The notes: generated by a model not told the origin, from the sequence alone. Positions 1 through 9,765 are shown, numbered from the stretch's first letter. The stretch: DNA of 64,000 nt from Herbaspirillum seropedicae (GCF_001040945.1 NZ_CP011930.1:2829704-2893703), one strand, 5' to 3'. Made by a program: numbers and translations.

Positions 1-2806
1 GGATCGTGGTGCCCTTGCCCTGCTCGCTGTGGATGCTGATATGGCCCTTGCTCTGCTTGACGAAGCCATAGGCCATGGACAGGCCCAGGCCGGTCCCCTC
101 GCCTTCCAGCTTGGTGGTGAAGAAGGGTTCGAAGGCGCGATCGCGCACCTCCGGCGACATGCCCGCGCCATTGTCGGAAATCTGCAGTTCCACGTATTCG
201 CCCGGGGCCAGGTCGGCCTGCGAGAGAAAGACCGGATCTTCCAGGCGCACATTGTCGATCTGCACGGTCAGCCGTCCGCCGCTGGGCATGGCGTCGCGGG
301 CGTTGATGGCGGTATTGATGATGAGGTTCTCGACCTGGTTGGGGTCGAGCATGGTATTCCACAAGTCATGCGCAACGCGGGTGGAGATATCGATGTTCTC
401 GCCCACGGCGCGGCGCAGCAGGTCATCCATGTTCTGCACCACGCGTTCGAGGTTGATGCTGCGCGGCTGCAAGGGCTGCCGGCGCGCAAAGGCCAGCAAT
501 TGCGAAGACAGCTTGGCGCCGCGGTCGACCGCACCGATGGCGATGCGCACGCGCTGGCGGCTGCGCTCGTCCAGACGGGGATCGGACTGCAGCAATTGCA
601 GGTTGCCGCCGATGATCTGCAGCACATTGTTGAAGTCATGCGCCACGCCGCCGGTGAGCTGGCCGACCGCTTCCATCTTCTGCATCTGGCGCAGCGCCGC
701 TTCGGCGCGGCTGCGTTCCAGGATTTCCTCGACCACGCGCTGCTCCAGCGTGTCATTGAGTTCGCGCAGCGCCTCCTCGGCGCGGCGGCGTTCGGTGATG
801 TCGGTCGAGACCGCGATCATGGCCTGCGGCCGGCCCTCGCCGTCAACGATGCGGCTGATGTCGCTGGAGACCCAGAAGGTCGAGCCGTCCGGACGCAGGT
901 AGCGCTTTTCCAGGGTGAAGGAGCGGCCATCCTCGATGCAGCGGTTGAACAGCGACATGTTCATCGGCACATCGTCCGGATGCGTCACGTCGGCCAGGGT
1001 CATGCCCAGCATCTCTTCCTCGCTGCGTCCGAGCATGCGGCACAGCGCCTGGTTCACGCGCAGGTAGCGGCCCTGCAGGTCCAGCTCGGAAAAGCACACC
1101 GAGGCCTGGTTGAAGATCGCGCGCAGCCGGTTTTCGCTCCACGACAAGGCCTGCAGGCCGCGTCGGCGCTCGGTCAGGTCGACGAAGGTGCAGAGCGCGC
1201 CTTGCAGCTGGCCGTCCTGCCAGACCGGGTGGGTCTGGTACTGCACCGGGAAGCTGGTGCCATCCACGCGCAGGAAGTTCTCGCTGTCCACGTGGGCGCT
1301 CACGCCTTCGCGGGCGGCGCGCAAGACCGCGCAGCCGGTGCGGGACTGCGTCTCCTCGGACGGCTGCAGGATCACGTCGTGGATGGGGCGTCCCAGCACA
1401 TCCTTCTCGGCGGCATAGCCCAGCAGCTGAAGGAAGGCGGCATTGCACAGCGTGATGATGCCCGCGCTGTCGATGGAGAAGAACCCCTGGTCAGTCGAAT
1501 CGAGCAACTGGCGCACGAAGGCGTTGTTGGCGCGCACGCTGGCTTCGGAAGCGGCCAGGGCCTGCTCCATGAGCTTGCGCGCAGTGACGTCGAAGGCCAC
1601 ACCGACATAGCGCGAGCCGGTGCGCGGATCGTCCTGCACGACCTCACCCTTGCGGGCCAGCCAGCGCTGCTGTCCATCGGGACGGGTGATGTGGTATTCG
1701 GTGTATTCGAGCGGGTTGCGCGATCCGCCTTCCTTGATGCGCGCGGTACCCAGGTTGGGATGGAATTGCTCGTCTATCATTCCCACCAGTTGCGCCGCCG
1801 TGACCTCGCCTTCGGGCGGCAGCCCCCACAGGCGGCGGAAGCGATCCGACACCGACAGCCTGCCGGAGTCAGGGAACCACTCGAAGATGCCGATCTCGCC
1901 GGCGCGGTCGACGATGCGCAGCCGCTCTTCAGCAAGCATGCGCTCGGTGACGTCATTGCCTTCGATGAAGATGCCATCGACCTTGCCCTCGGCGTTCTTG
2001 ATGGGCTGGAAGACGAAATCGAGCACTGCGCCGTCAAAGTGGCTGTCCACCCCGCGTCGCAGGAACAGGCGGGCGCCGCGCTCGGTATAGGCCTGGCCGG
2101 TCTGGTAGACCCGGTCCAGCAGCATGAACAGGTTCTCGTCCAGCAGCTCGGGCAAGGCCATGCGCGCAGGCTGGCCAATCACCGGGCGGTCGCCGAACAG
2201 TTTGAAATAGGCGCTGTTGACGCGTTCGAAGACATGCTCGGGGCCGCGCACCACCGCCTTGAAGCTGGGCGATTGCTCCATCAGGTCGCTCAGCAGATCG
2301 GTATGGAGCAAGGCCGTCTGCACGCCCGAGGCGCGCAGGAAAGTACAGAGCACGCCGCTGGCCTGGGCCTGCGCCGGTTCATCGAGCTCCCACAGCGGCA
2401 CGCAGGACAAGTCCCAACGCGCCGTGGCGGCCTGCGGCGGCGCCAGCAAGGCCAGGCATTCGGCCTGCTGCGGTGCGCCGGCAAGGCTGGCCAGTACCGC
2501 CGACTGCAGACGCCCGGCGGACTCGGCGTCGGTCCCTGGCCAGCCGGCGATGGTGGTGAGCGGCGCGCCCAAGGCGGCCGGATGGGCGCTGCCCAGACAG
2601 GCGGCGAAGGCGTCGTTGTAGAGCATGGACCGCGCGCCACCCCAGACCAGCAGGCTGGGCGTGGGCGAGAGCAGGATCTGGTTGAGCGTGGCGCGCAGCA
2701 TGGGCGACCACTGCGCTGGCGCACCCAGCGGACTGGCGGTCCAATCGGATGCGGTGAGGATCTGCGCGGCCGGACCTGCACCGCGCAACCAAGAAAAATC
2801 TGCCAT
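1..2806 (-). CDS. Multi-PAS sensor histidine kinase, partial (C-terminus outside window)
   Basis: Soluble sensor kinase that should autophosphorylate on histidine and pass phosphate to a receiver domain. About 935 residues lie in the window and the gene runs off the left edge. In order: a PAS-like N-terminal region (about 15-150), four more PAS/PAC units (about 165-270, 290-400, 430-550, 560-670, the last two ending in DLTERR and DITERR linkers), an H-box with VAHDFNNVLQ (His about 723), an N-box NARDAMPSGG (about 825) and ATP-binding motifs DNGAGM and GTGLGLSMAYGFV. No membrane segment is visible. Kinases with the AHDFNN H-box often carry a C-terminal receiver domain; that part would be outside the window. 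I start at the first ATG of the frame; an AAGG lies 13 bases upstream, a weak fit. Several PAS domains suggest multiple or redox/flavin-type inputs, but the ligand cannot be inferred. Confidence 0.93.
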   Translation of the reverse strand, partial: MADFSWLRGAGPAAQILTASDWTASPLGAPAQWSPMLRATLNQILLSPTPSLLVWGGARSMLYNDAFAACLGSAHPAALGAPLTTIAGWPGTDAESAGRLQSAVLASLAGAPQQAECLALLAPPQAATARWDLSCVPLWELDEPAQAQASGVLCTFLRASGVQTALLHTDLLSDLMEQSPSFKAVVRGPEHVFERVNSAYFKLFGDRPVIGQPARMALPELLDENLFMLLDRVYQTGQAYTERGARLFLRRGVDSHFDGAVLDFVFQPIKNAEGKVDGIFIEGNDVTERMLAEERLRIVDRAGEIGIFEWFPDSGRLSVSDRFRRLWGLPPEGEVTAAQLVGMIDEQFHPNLGTARIKEGGSRNPLEYTEYHITRPDGQQRWLARKGEVVQDDPRTGSRYVGVAFDVTARKLMEQALAASEASVRANNAFVRQLLDSTDQGFFSIDSAGIITLCNAAFLQLLGYAAEKDVLGRPIHDVILQPSEETQSRTGCAVLRAAREGVSAHVDSENFLRVDGTSFPVQYQTHPVWQDGQLQGALCTFVDLTERRRGLQALSWSENRLRAIFNQASVCFSELDLQGRYLRVNQALCRMLGRSEEEMLGMTLADVTHPDDVPMNMSLFNRCIEDGRSFTLEKRYLRPDGSTFWVSSDISRIVDGEGRPQAMIAVSTDITERRRAEEALRELNDTLEQRVVEEILERSRAEAALRQMQKMEAVGQLTGGVAHDFNNVLQIIGGNLQLLQSDPRLDERSRQRVRIAIGAVDRGAKLSSQLLAFARRQPLQPRSINLERVVQNMDDLLRRAVGENIDISTRVAHDLWNTMLDPNQVENLIINTAINARDAMPSGGRLTVQIDNVRLEDPVFLSQADLAPGEYVELQISDNGAGMSPEVRDRAFEPFFTTKLEGEGTGLGLSMAYGFVKQSKGHISIHSEQGKGTTI

Positions 2807-3142
2807 GTCGTAAAACTTACCTTTTAGCCTAGCCTTGAACATGGCGCGCAATCACCCTGGCTGGCTGCGCAACTACCAGCGCCGCGGTTCTGCCTGCACC
2901 TGTCCCATCGTTGTTCTGCGCGATTGGCCGGTGACCGGCGCTGCCGCCCGGCACCGGCGCATCCCCTGGGTTGCGCCTGCAATTGACCTGTGTGGCCGCT
3001 GTCGCCTGTGCGGCCCTGCGGCCCTGCCGCTGCGAACCAGCCGGACAGCGCGCAATGGCGCCCGATTATACGGTAAGCGCCTTGCGCACAAGCGTGCCGC
3101 GTGCCTCGTTCTCATCGTACGGGCCTGCGCCGGCCCGCATGT
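2807..3142. other. Intergenic region with possible minus-strand promoter
   Basis: No convincing gene. On the minus strand a perfect TATAAT (3065-3070) lies about 260 bases upstream of the PAS kinase start, but no good -35 element is found at the right spacing, so promoter status is only a suggestion. Open frames here have compositions typical of non-coding GC-rich DNA (Arg/Ala/Pro-rich). Confidence 0.3.
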
Positions 3143-3517
3143 TCAGAGCGTACGTTTCTTCTGCGCACGTTCCTCGCGCAGCAGACGGTTCAGCTCAGCC
3201 AGTTCCTGCACCGCTTCCTGGGTCAGGATCACCGGTTCGTTGGGACGGTAGGCCCGCCCGCCCAGACGGCCGTTCATGCCGATATAGGCGCGCGCGCAAC
3301 GGCGTCGGTAGGCCAGCACGTCTTCTTCATCATGCAAGGGCTGACCGGCCGTGTCCTGGGGCTGTGTCGCCTGCATCTCATCGGCCGCTGGTGCCGCTGG
3401 TGGGGGCGCCTGCTCGGCGGCCGCCTGGCTGGCGATGTGGTCGCGATAGGCGGCCCAGTCACCCTGCGGAATGGCAATGTGCAGGCCCGAAGAATGGGTG
3501 GAATCAGATTTGTCCAT
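3143..3517 (-). CDS. Hypothetical protein, 124 aa
   Basis: I do not recognise this protein. It is acidic and polar in its first half, with an Ala/Pro-rich stretch (about residues 31-46) that looks like a flexible linker, followed by a more ordered half containing DVLAYRRRCARAYIGM and a Lys/Arg/Glu-rich C-terminal helix (ELAELNRLLREERAQKK). There is no signal peptide or membrane segment, so it is probably cytosolic. Codon and residue use look like a real gene, unlike the frames around it. It is transcribed in the same direction as the downstream PAS kinase but is separated from it by more than 300 bases, so the two are not an obvious operon. No function can be assigned. Confidence 0.6.
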   Translation of the reverse strand: MDKSDSTHSSGLHIAIPQGDWAAYRDHIASQAAAEQAPPPAAPAADEMQATQPQDTAGQPLHDEEDVLAYRRRCARAYIGMNGRLGGRAYRPNEPVILTQEAVQELAELNRLLREERAQKKRTL

Positions 3518-4296
3518 GCGGCTACCCTGCTCAAAAAACCGGCGCGCAATGGGTGCGCCGGACTGCTGGCAACGTCAGCTTGACGGTTGGTCTTCCGTTC
3601 GCGGTGCTGGCCGGCCGGGACCGGCAATTCCACTGCTGCGCCAGCGGCCTAGCCTGGCCGGCACTGCGATCGATTCTTTCCCTGTGCATCATCGACGGCA
3701 TACTGATTGGCTCCCTGTCCATTCGATTTGCTGCGCCATTCGACCAATTCATTGTAGCCATGTCCAGGCAAACTGGAAGAGCGCGCCTGCCGAAGCAAGC
3801 CGCCCCTGGACGACTACACGGAATGCACGAATTGACCGATGCACAGCGTGTCCTCTCACCGCACGGCGCCACTGCGCCGCCTCCTCCCGGTACCTGCCGG
3901 GCGGATGGTCTCTGCGAGTGTCACGATCTTAGGGCCACACCATGGATGAGTCCTATCGGACGCCATCGGATTGATTTGTAGGACAACAGGGAAGTTCCCT
4001 GTCCTGGGCAGTCCCGAGCCGCGCCGGCGAGACGGGGCGGACCGCCGGGAAGACTCGGGACTCTCATTAAATTGTTAACTATCAAGCACAAAAGGAAGAC
4101 GCCGCCTATAATGAGACTTTCCCCACAACAAGGACAAGCACAAGCAAGCACCTGGCCAGCGCCCCGGCTGAGTGTGTTGACCCATCGGACTTGTCCTTCC
4201 TCCCCTTCACTGGTCACCCTCCAACGCTCGCCGGCGCTTCTTGCGCGGCGACAATTCGACGCCCCGTAATGGCTGGCATCGGGAAGAAAGTAATAC
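3518..4296. other. Long intergenic region upstream of bphP
   Basis: About 780 bases without a gene I can support. The only promoter-like element on the plus strand is a perfect TATAAT at 4107-4112 in a locally AT-rich stretch (4070-4115), about 185 bases before bphP; the matching -35 is poor. Frames on both strands here lack recognisable domains and have Arg/Ser/Cys-rich, shadow-like composition. Confidence 0.3.
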
Positions 4297-6495
4297 ATGA
4301 GCAACCCGTACCATGAAGGCCGCCACCGCACTGTCGACCTGAGCAACTGTGATAGCGAACCGATCCACATTCCCGGTTCCATCCAGAATCATGGCGCCCT
4401 GCTGTGCTTTGCGCCGGATGGCGCGCTGGCCAGCCGCAGCGCCAACGCCAGCACGCTGCTGGGTGCGCTGCCCGAAGTGGGCCAGGCGCTTGGCGAGGCC
4501 CATCTGGACGCCAGCGCCCGCGCCGTCATCCAGGCTGCACTGGAAGACCGCTACGGCTATGTGGACGCCCGCATGCTGGTGTTGCCGGCGGGCGTGTTCG
4601 ACCTGGTCACGCACAAGTCCGAGGGCGTGCTCATCGCTGAATTCGAACGCCGCCCGGCCGACGTCGCCGCGCTGGACAGCTTCGCCCTCGCCGCCCACCA
4701 GGCCATCCAGCGCATCCAGCGTCAGCAGTCAGTGGCCGACCTGCTCAGCCTGGCCGTGGACGAGATCGCCCGCATCACCGGCTTTGACCGCGTGATGGCC
4801 TATCGTTTTCTGCACGACGACAGTGGCGAAGTGGTGGCCGAACATCGCCGCGAGGATCTCGAATCCTTCCTCGGCCAGCGCTACCCGGCCAGCGACATCC
4901 CGGCCCAGGCGCGGCGTCTGTACGTGATCAACCCGATCCGCCTGATCGCCGACGTGGGTGCGCCCACGGTGCCGCTGCAGCCCGACCTGAATCCGCTGAC
5001 CGGGCGGGCGCTGGACCTGAGCCATGGCATCCTGCGCAGCGTCTCGCCAGTGCATATCGAATACCTGAGCAACATGGGCGTGGGTGCGTCGATGAGCCTG
5101 TCCATCGTCATCGGTGAACGACTCTGGGGCCTGATCGCCTGCCACCACATGAGCCCGCACCTGGTCCCGCACGCGGTGCGCATGTCCTGCCAGTTGCTGT
5201 CGCAATTCGTCAGTGCGCTGGTGGAGCGCAACCTCAATGGGGAACGGGCGCGTGCGCTCGATGACAGCACCGCGCTGCGGCGCGAGATCGTGGCCCAGGT
5301 GACTGACCGCGAGGACCTGGTGCTGGCCCTCTCGAGCGCCCCCGAGAGCTTCCTGCGGCTGATGAATGCGCATGGCGGCGCGATCACGCTGGACCGCAAG
5401 ACCCAGGTCTTCGGCAAGGCGCCTTCGCGCGAGGGCGTCAACGCGCTGATCAACTGGCTCAATGAACACCACAGCGCAGACCTCTTTTCCACCAGCTCGC
5501 TAGGCGCTGACGTGCCCGACCTGAAGGCGGCCATGGGCGATATCTGCGGCGTGTTGGCGGTGCGCTTCTACCGTGAACAGAACGGCTATGCCTTCTGGTT
5601 CCGCAATGAACAGGTGGAAGACGTGCGCTGGGGCGGCAATCCGGAAAAGAAATACAGCATCGGCCCGCTCGGTCCGCGCCTCACGCCGCGCGGCTCCTTC
5701 GCGGTCTGGAAGGAAACCGTGCGCGGCAAGAGCCTGCCCTGGGAAAAGACCCAGACCGAGGCGGCCAGCCAGTTGCGGCTGGACTTGCAGGAAGTGGCGC
5801 TGACCAATGAGAACCTGGTCAAGCGCGCCCGCGAAACCCTGTTGGCCACGTTGGGCCACGACCTGCGCGATCCGCTGCAAGCCATCATGATGGCGGCGCG
5901 CATGATCGAGGTGCGCGAGCACTCGCCCTCGAGCTCCAACCTCAGCAAGCGCATCTCGTCCTCTTCCAGCCGCATGCATCGCCTGATCTCCCAGGTGCTG
6001 GACATCAGCCGCCTGCAAAGCGGCATGGGACTGGACATCCAGCGGCGCCCCGTGGACGTGCGCAAGATGGTCAGCGAAATCGTCAGTGAAGCCCGCATGG
6101 CCTATCCGGACAACGAGATCATCCTCGAAGCCGAAGACTGCGGCGAGATCGCGCTCGACGGTGACCGCATCAGCCAGGTGGTCTCCAACCTGATCTCCAA
6201 CACGCGCCACCACGGTGAAATCGGCAAGCCCTCCACGCTCATCGTGTTCCGCCGCGAGGACGTGCTCACCATCGCCGTTTCCAACCACGGCCCGGCCATT
6301 CCCGAGCCGGTGCGCAGCAATCTCTTCAAGCCCTACAAGAAGGAATCGCTGGGCAACCAGCGCAATACGCGCGGACTGGGACTGGGGCTGTACATCGTCA
6401 GCGAGATCGTCCACGGCCATGGCGGCAAGATCGCGGTCAGCTGCGACAACAACATCATCACCTTTACCGTCACCCTGCCCATCCTGGCTGACTGA
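4297..6495 (+). CDS. bphP: Bacteriophytochrome sensor histidine kinase BphP
   Basis: Red/far-red photoreceptor kinase (732 aa) that binds biliverdin and signals by His autophosphorylation. The N-terminal PAS domain contains DLSNCDSEPIHIPGSIQ, and Cys18 is placed exactly where bacteriophytochromes attach biliverdin. The GAF domain (about 140-305) carries the family motif PASDIP (197-202), with the conserved Asp200, and CHHMSPH. The PHY domain follows (about 325-500). The kinase module has the H-box LGHDLRDPLQ (His521) and the ATP-binding motif GLGLGLYIVSEIVHGHGG near the C-terminus. Length and domain order are those of classical BphPs. No heme oxygenase gene (bphO) lies next to it, so biliverdin must be made by a gene elsewhere. 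Three signalling genes converge on it from the right, ending 23 bases after its stop; a Rcp1-type receiver among them is the likely phosphate acceptor. Confidence 0.96.
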   Translation: MSNPYHEGRHRTVDLSNCDSEPIHIPGSIQNHGALLCFAPDGALASRSANASTLLGALPEVGQALGEAHLDASARAVIQAALEDRYGYVDARMLVLPAGVFDLVTHKSEGVLIAEFERRPADVAALDSFALAAHQAIQRIQRQQSVADLLSLAVDEIARITGFDRVMAYRFLHDDSGEVVAEHRREDLESFLGQRYPASDIPAQARRLYVINPIRLIADVGAPTVPLQPDLNPLTGRALDLSHGILRSVSPVHIEYLSNMGVGASMSLSIVIGERLWGLIACHHMSPHLVPHAVRMSCQLLSQFVSALVERNLNGERARALDDSTALRREIVAQVTDREDLVLALSSAPESFLRLMNAHGGAITLDRKTQVFGKAPSREGVNALINWLNEHHSADLFSTSSLGADVPDLKAAMGDICGVLAVRFYREQNGYAFWFRNEQVEDVRWGGNPEKKYSIGPLGPRLTPRGSFAVWKETVRGKSLPWEKTQTEAASQLRLDLQEVALTNENLVKRARETLLATLGHDLRDPLQAIMMAARMIEVREHSPSSSNLSKRISSSSSRMHRLISQVLDISRLQSGMGLDIQRRPVDVRKMVSEIVSEARMAYPDNEIILEAEDCGEIALDGDRISQVVSNLISNTRHHGEIGKPSTLIVFRREDVLTIAVSNHGPAIPEPVRSNLFKPYKKESLGNQRNTRGLGLGLYIVSEIVHGHGGKIAVSCDNNIITFTVTLPILAD

Positions 6496-6518
6496 GCCAG
6501 GCCAAGGCAGGCCCGCCT

Positions 6519-7658
6519 TCAGGCCGGCGGCGTTTCGCTGGCGCTGGCGCCGGACCCGGCGGCGGCCAATGGCAGGGTCACGGTAAAGGCCGCTCCCATG
6601 CCGGGACCAGCGCTGGCGGCGCGGATCTGTCCGCCGTGCAGCTCCACCAGGTGGCGCGCAATGGCCAGGCCCAGCCCCAGCCCACTGGCGGTGCTGCCGG
6701 TGCTGCCAGTGCTGACATCTTCCTGGGTGAAGCGATCGAACACGCTGCCCAGGAATTCACCCTTGATGCCGCGTCCGTTGTCGCTGACCTCCAGCGCCAC
6801 CGTGTCATCGTGCTGGCGCAGCGACAGGCTCACGCGCCCCTGGCGGGGCGTGAACTTGATGGCGTTCATCAGCAGGTTCCACACTACCTGCTGCAGGCGC
6901 GCCGGGTCTCCCAGGATCACCCCGCCCTGTCCCAGCGCAGGATGCAACTCGATCTGCCGCGCCTCGGCCGCCGGACGCACCGCGGCAATGGCCTCCTCAG
7001 CCACGCTGGCCAGGTCCATCGGCCGCGTTTCCAGGCGCAGCTTGCCGGCCAGCATGCGGCTCATGTCCAGCAGGTCTTCCACCATCTGCGCCTGCAGGCG
7101 GGCATTGCGTTCGATGACCTGCAGCCCCTTGACCAGCCGGTCGGCGTCGGAGTGATCATTGAGCAGGTACTGGGTCCAGCCGACAATGGCGTTGAGCGGC
7201 GTGCGTAGTTCGTGGGAGAGCGTGGCGAGGAATTCATCCTTGAGCCGCGTCACGCTGTCGGCTTGCCTGCGTGCAGCGCGCTGCGTTTCCAGCACCCGCG
7301 CCACCGCCTCGGGCAAATGGTCCAGGTAGTCGCTGGTCTTGGGCAAGACATCGGCCACCCCGGCGCGCAGGGCTTCGATGATGCGCAATTCGTCCGACAC
7401 CCCCGAGACCATGATGGCCGGCGTCTGCAATCCCGCCGCACGCAGGCTGCGGAAGAAATCCAGGCCGGTATCGGGACTCTGGAGGTTGTAATCGACGATG
7501 AGCACATCCGGCTGCTCCGCATCCACGGCCAGGCGCGCCGCCTGGGCATCGGCGACTGCCGTGACGCGGTAGCTGCGCCGGGTCAGTACGCGTGAGGCCA
7601 GCGCCAGCAGGCCATCGTCATCTTCGAGGATCAGGATATGGGCAGCCCTTTCGCTCAT
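6519..7658 (-). CDS. Receiver-histidine kinase hybrid response regulator
   Basis: A 379-residue protein with an N-terminal receiver domain (about 1-125; acidic pocket EDDD at 12-15, phosphoacceptor Asp56 in IVDYN, Lys in LPKTSDY) fused to a histidine kinase (H-box FLATLSHELRTPLNAIVGW, His149; N-box VVWNLLMNAIKFTP; DNGRGIKGE; GLGLGLAIARHLVELHGG). No sensor or membrane domain exists, so its kinase activity is probably controlled by phosphorylation of its own receiver. It is the last gene of a three-gene operon and its ATG overlaps the stop of the upstream receiver gene by four bases (ATGA), indicating translational coupling. Together with bphP this makes a multi-step phosphorelay likely. The final output partner is not in the window. 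Confidence 0.92.
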   Translation of the reverse strand: MSERAAHILILEDDDGLLALASRVLTRRSYRVTAVADAQAARLAVDAEQPDVLIVDYNLQSPDTGLDFFRSLRAAGLQTPAIMVSGVSDELRIIEALRAGVADVLPKTSDYLDHLPEAVARVLETQRAARRQADSVTRLKDEFLATLSHELRTPLNAIVGWTQYLLNDHSDADRLVKGLQVIERNARLQAQMVEDLLDMSRMLAGKLRLETRPMDLASVAEEAIAAVRPAAEARQIELHPALGQGGVILGDPARLQQVVWNLLMNAIKFTPRQGRVSLSLRQHDDTVALEVSDNGRGIKGEFLGSVFDRFTQEDVSTGSTGSTASGLGLGLAIARHLVELHGGQIRAASAGPGMGAAFTVTLPLAAAGSGASASETPPA

Positions 7659-8119
7659 GGCTGCTCAGGCCCCTTCTGGGCCGCCGCCAGCCCTGGCAGC
7701 TTGACCACCTGAAGGAAGAAGCCGAGCCTGCGGATAGCCTCGATGAAGTCCTCGTATTCCACCGGCTTGGTGATGTAGACATTGCAGCCGTATTCATAGC
7801 AACGCCCGATCTCGCGCGGGTCATCGGTGGTGGTGAGCATGATCACCGGAATGGCCGAGAGCACCGGATCAGCCTTCAGACGGCGCAGCACCTCTACGCC
7901 GTTCACGCGGGGCATGTTCACGTCCAGCAGCACCACCAGCTGTTGCAGCTCGGTGCGAGAGCGCTGCGGATCGAACAGGTAATCCAGCGCCTCCTGGCCA
8001 TCGCGCAGGCGCACGAAACCGTTGACCAGGCCGGCGCGGCGCAGGTTCTTCTCCACCAGGACGGCATGGCCGTCGTCGTCTTCCACCAGGATGATATTGA
8101 CGCTCTGTTCTGTGGCCAT
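7655..8119 (-). CDS. Rcp1-type single-domain response regulator
   Basis: A 154-residue stand-alone receiver of the Rcp1 family, the class that usually serves as phosphoacceptor for phytochromes such as Cph1. It shows the acidic pocket VEDDDGHAVLVEKNL, the acceptor Asp66 in VVLLDVNMPRVNG, the Thr/Thr motif IMLTTTDDPREI and the conserved Lys in ITKPVEYEDF. There is no DNA-binding domain, so output is through protein contact or onward phosphotransfer. It lies between a CHASE3-like kinase upstream and a receiver-kinase downstream with a 4-base overlap to the latter. Its position next to bphP supports, but does not prove, that BphP is its kinase. Confidence 0.93.
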   Translation of the reverse strand: MATEQSVNIILVEDDDGHAVLVEKNLRRAGLVNGFVRLRDGQEALDYLFDPQRSRTELQQLVVLLDVNMPRVNGVEVLRRLKADPVLSAIPVIMLTTTDDPREIGRCYEYGCNVYITKPVEYEDFIEAIRRLGFFLQVVKLPGLAAAQKGPEQP

Positions 8120-8157
8120 GCGATTCTCCTCGTTGGCTATGGATCTTGGGATGCGGG

Positions 8158-9765
8158 TCAGACCGGCGCCGGCGGACGGGCCGGCAAGGCGACGTAGAAG
8201 CTGCTGCCCTGGCCCTCGGTGGACTCCACCCAGATGCGGCCGCCATGCCGCTCCACCACGCGCTTGACCAGCGCCAGACCGATCCCCTCGCCCGGCGCGG
8301 CATTGCCGTGCAGGCGCTGGAAGGCGATGAACATCTTGTGCATGTAGGCCGGCGGGATGCCCAGGCCATTGTCGCGCACCACATAGACATTGGTCTCGGG
8401 GCCGGTGGCCGCGCCGCCTTCTTCGCGCAGATGGTCGATGGTGATGCGGCCCGGACGCGCCGGGTCCAGGTAGTTCACGGCATTGCCCACCAGGTTGCCC
8501 AGCACCTGCTCGATGGCGGTCGGATCGCCAAAGGCTGGCGGCAGTTCGGGGGCCACCTCCACCACCGCGCCTTTGTCGCGGATGCTGCCGCTCATGGCCG
8601 CGACGATGCGCTGGGCGATCACGTTCATGTCCAGCATCACCGGCTGGTATTCCACCCGACCCGCGCGCGAGAGCCGCAGCATGGAGTCGATGATGCCTGC
8701 CGAGCGGGTGACGGCGTTCTGGATGAAGCGCAGCGCCGGCTGGATATCGTCGGCCACGACGCTGCGCAGCTTGGCCTTGTCGGCGTCCGGCACCGGCAGC
8801 GCCTGTACCGCGTTGAGCAAGTCCGTGGTGGCGTGGCCGATCTCCTTGCTGAAACCTTGCAGGTTCACCAGCGGCGAGCGCAGGTCGTGCGAGACGCTGT
8901 AGATGAACATCTCGTTATCCTGGGTCTGCTGCAACAGGTCGGCATTGAGTTCGGTGAGCTCGCGGGCGCGCCGCTCCAACTGGCTGCGATACTGCTCCGA
9001 TTGCTGTGAGGCTTCCTGCAGGCGTTCGCTGCTGCGATGCAAGGCGTCGTCGAGCAGCGAGATCTCGTCATGCCCCTTCACCCGCGCCGCCAGTGGCAGG
9101 CCATCGGCCAGGCGACGGGCATTGACGATGAGCACCGAGATGCGACCGCCGATGCTGCGCGTAAAGGCCACCGAGGCCAGCGCCGCCGCCAGGATGGAAC
9201 CGATCACGGCCGCAATGAGCCAGGCCGTCTGCGTCTGCCGGGCCGATTGCAGCGCCTGGTTGCGCAGGCTGCCCAGATGGCGCTCCTCGTTGAGGAAGCC
9301 GTCCAGGCGATTGAGGAAGTCCGAGAGCCGGTGTGGCCCCTGCTCGTCACGCAATTGCCGCACCAGTTCATCGCGCTGGCCGCGCTGCATGCGCTCGCGG
9401 GCGCTGTCGGCCCAGACGCGGAATTGACCGACCAGCTCCCGCAAGGCCTGCACGCTGTGACTCTGTTCGGGGTTGTCGGACACCAGCCGGGCCAGATCGC
9501 CCAGCTTGATTTCCAGGTCGGTCCATAGCTCCGGCCGGCTGATGGGGCTGGGGTCATCGATGATGATGGCGTTGCGAATGCGCGCCGACTCCAGCAACAG
9601 CGGTTCGCGCACGTCGGCCGCCTTGTTGATCACTTCGGCAGAATGCGCCGCCCAGCGCTCGGCGTCGGCGGCATCGGCCTGCGACTTGAAGAGCGCGGCC
9701 AGCAACACGATTTCAAACAGGCCAGGAATGGCCACGATCAGCAAGCCCTTGGTCAGCAATCTCAT
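8158..9765 (-). CDS. Membrane sensor histidine kinase with CHASE3-like periplasmic domain
   Basis: A 535-residue membrane kinase. A first membrane helix lies at about 7-27, an all-helical periplasmic segment at about 30-178 resembles CHASE3 in size and character, and a second membrane helix at about 181-203 is followed by a HAMP-like linker and a coiled coil (about 240-285, Gln/Glu-rich). The H-box is FIYSVSHDLRSPLVNLQGF (His293), the style common in phytochrome-like kinases, and the ATP site has VRDNGLGIP and GEGIGLALVKRVVERHGG. It is the first gene of the operon that continues with the Rcp1-type receiver and the receiver-kinase. A minus-strand TATAAT at 9950-9955 and an inverted repeat just downstream of it suggest the operon promoter and operator. 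Confidence 0.9.
   Translation of the reverse strand: MRLLTKGLLIVAIPGLFEIVLLAALFKSQADAADAERWAAHSAEVINKAADVREPLLLESARIRNAIIIDDPSPISRPELWTDLEIKLGDLARLVSDNPEQSHSVQALRELVGQFRVWADSARERMQRGQRDELVRQLRDEQGPHRLSDFLNRLDGFLNEERHLGSLRNQALQSARQTQTAWLIAAVIGSILAAALASVAFTRSIGGRISVLIVNARRLADGLPLAARVKGHDEISLLDDALHRSSERLQEASQQSEQYRSQLERRARELTELNADLLQQTQDNEMFIYSVSHDLRSPLVNLQGFSKEIGHATTDLLNAVQALPVPDADKAKLRSVVADDIQPALRFIQNAVTRSAGIIDSMLRLSRAGRVEYQPVMLDMNVIAQRIVAAMSGSIRDKGAVVEVAPELPPAFGDPTAIEQVLGNLVGNAVNYLDPARPGRITIDHLREEGGAATGPETNVYVVRDNGLGIPPAYMHKMFIAFQRLHGNAAPGEGIGLALVKRVVERHGGRIWVESTEGQGSSFYVALPARPPAPV

Noticed and set aside
29..2827. 932-codon open frame on the plus strand opposite the PAS kinase
   Set aside because: The minus-strand reading shows contiguous PAS, H-box and ATP-binding motifs; the plus-strand frame is the mirror of GC-rich codon bias and has no domain.
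3531..3872. 113-codon minus-strand frame upstream of bphP
   Set aside because: Arg/Met/Cys-rich, no ribosome site, no domain; composition is that of non-coding GC-rich DNA.
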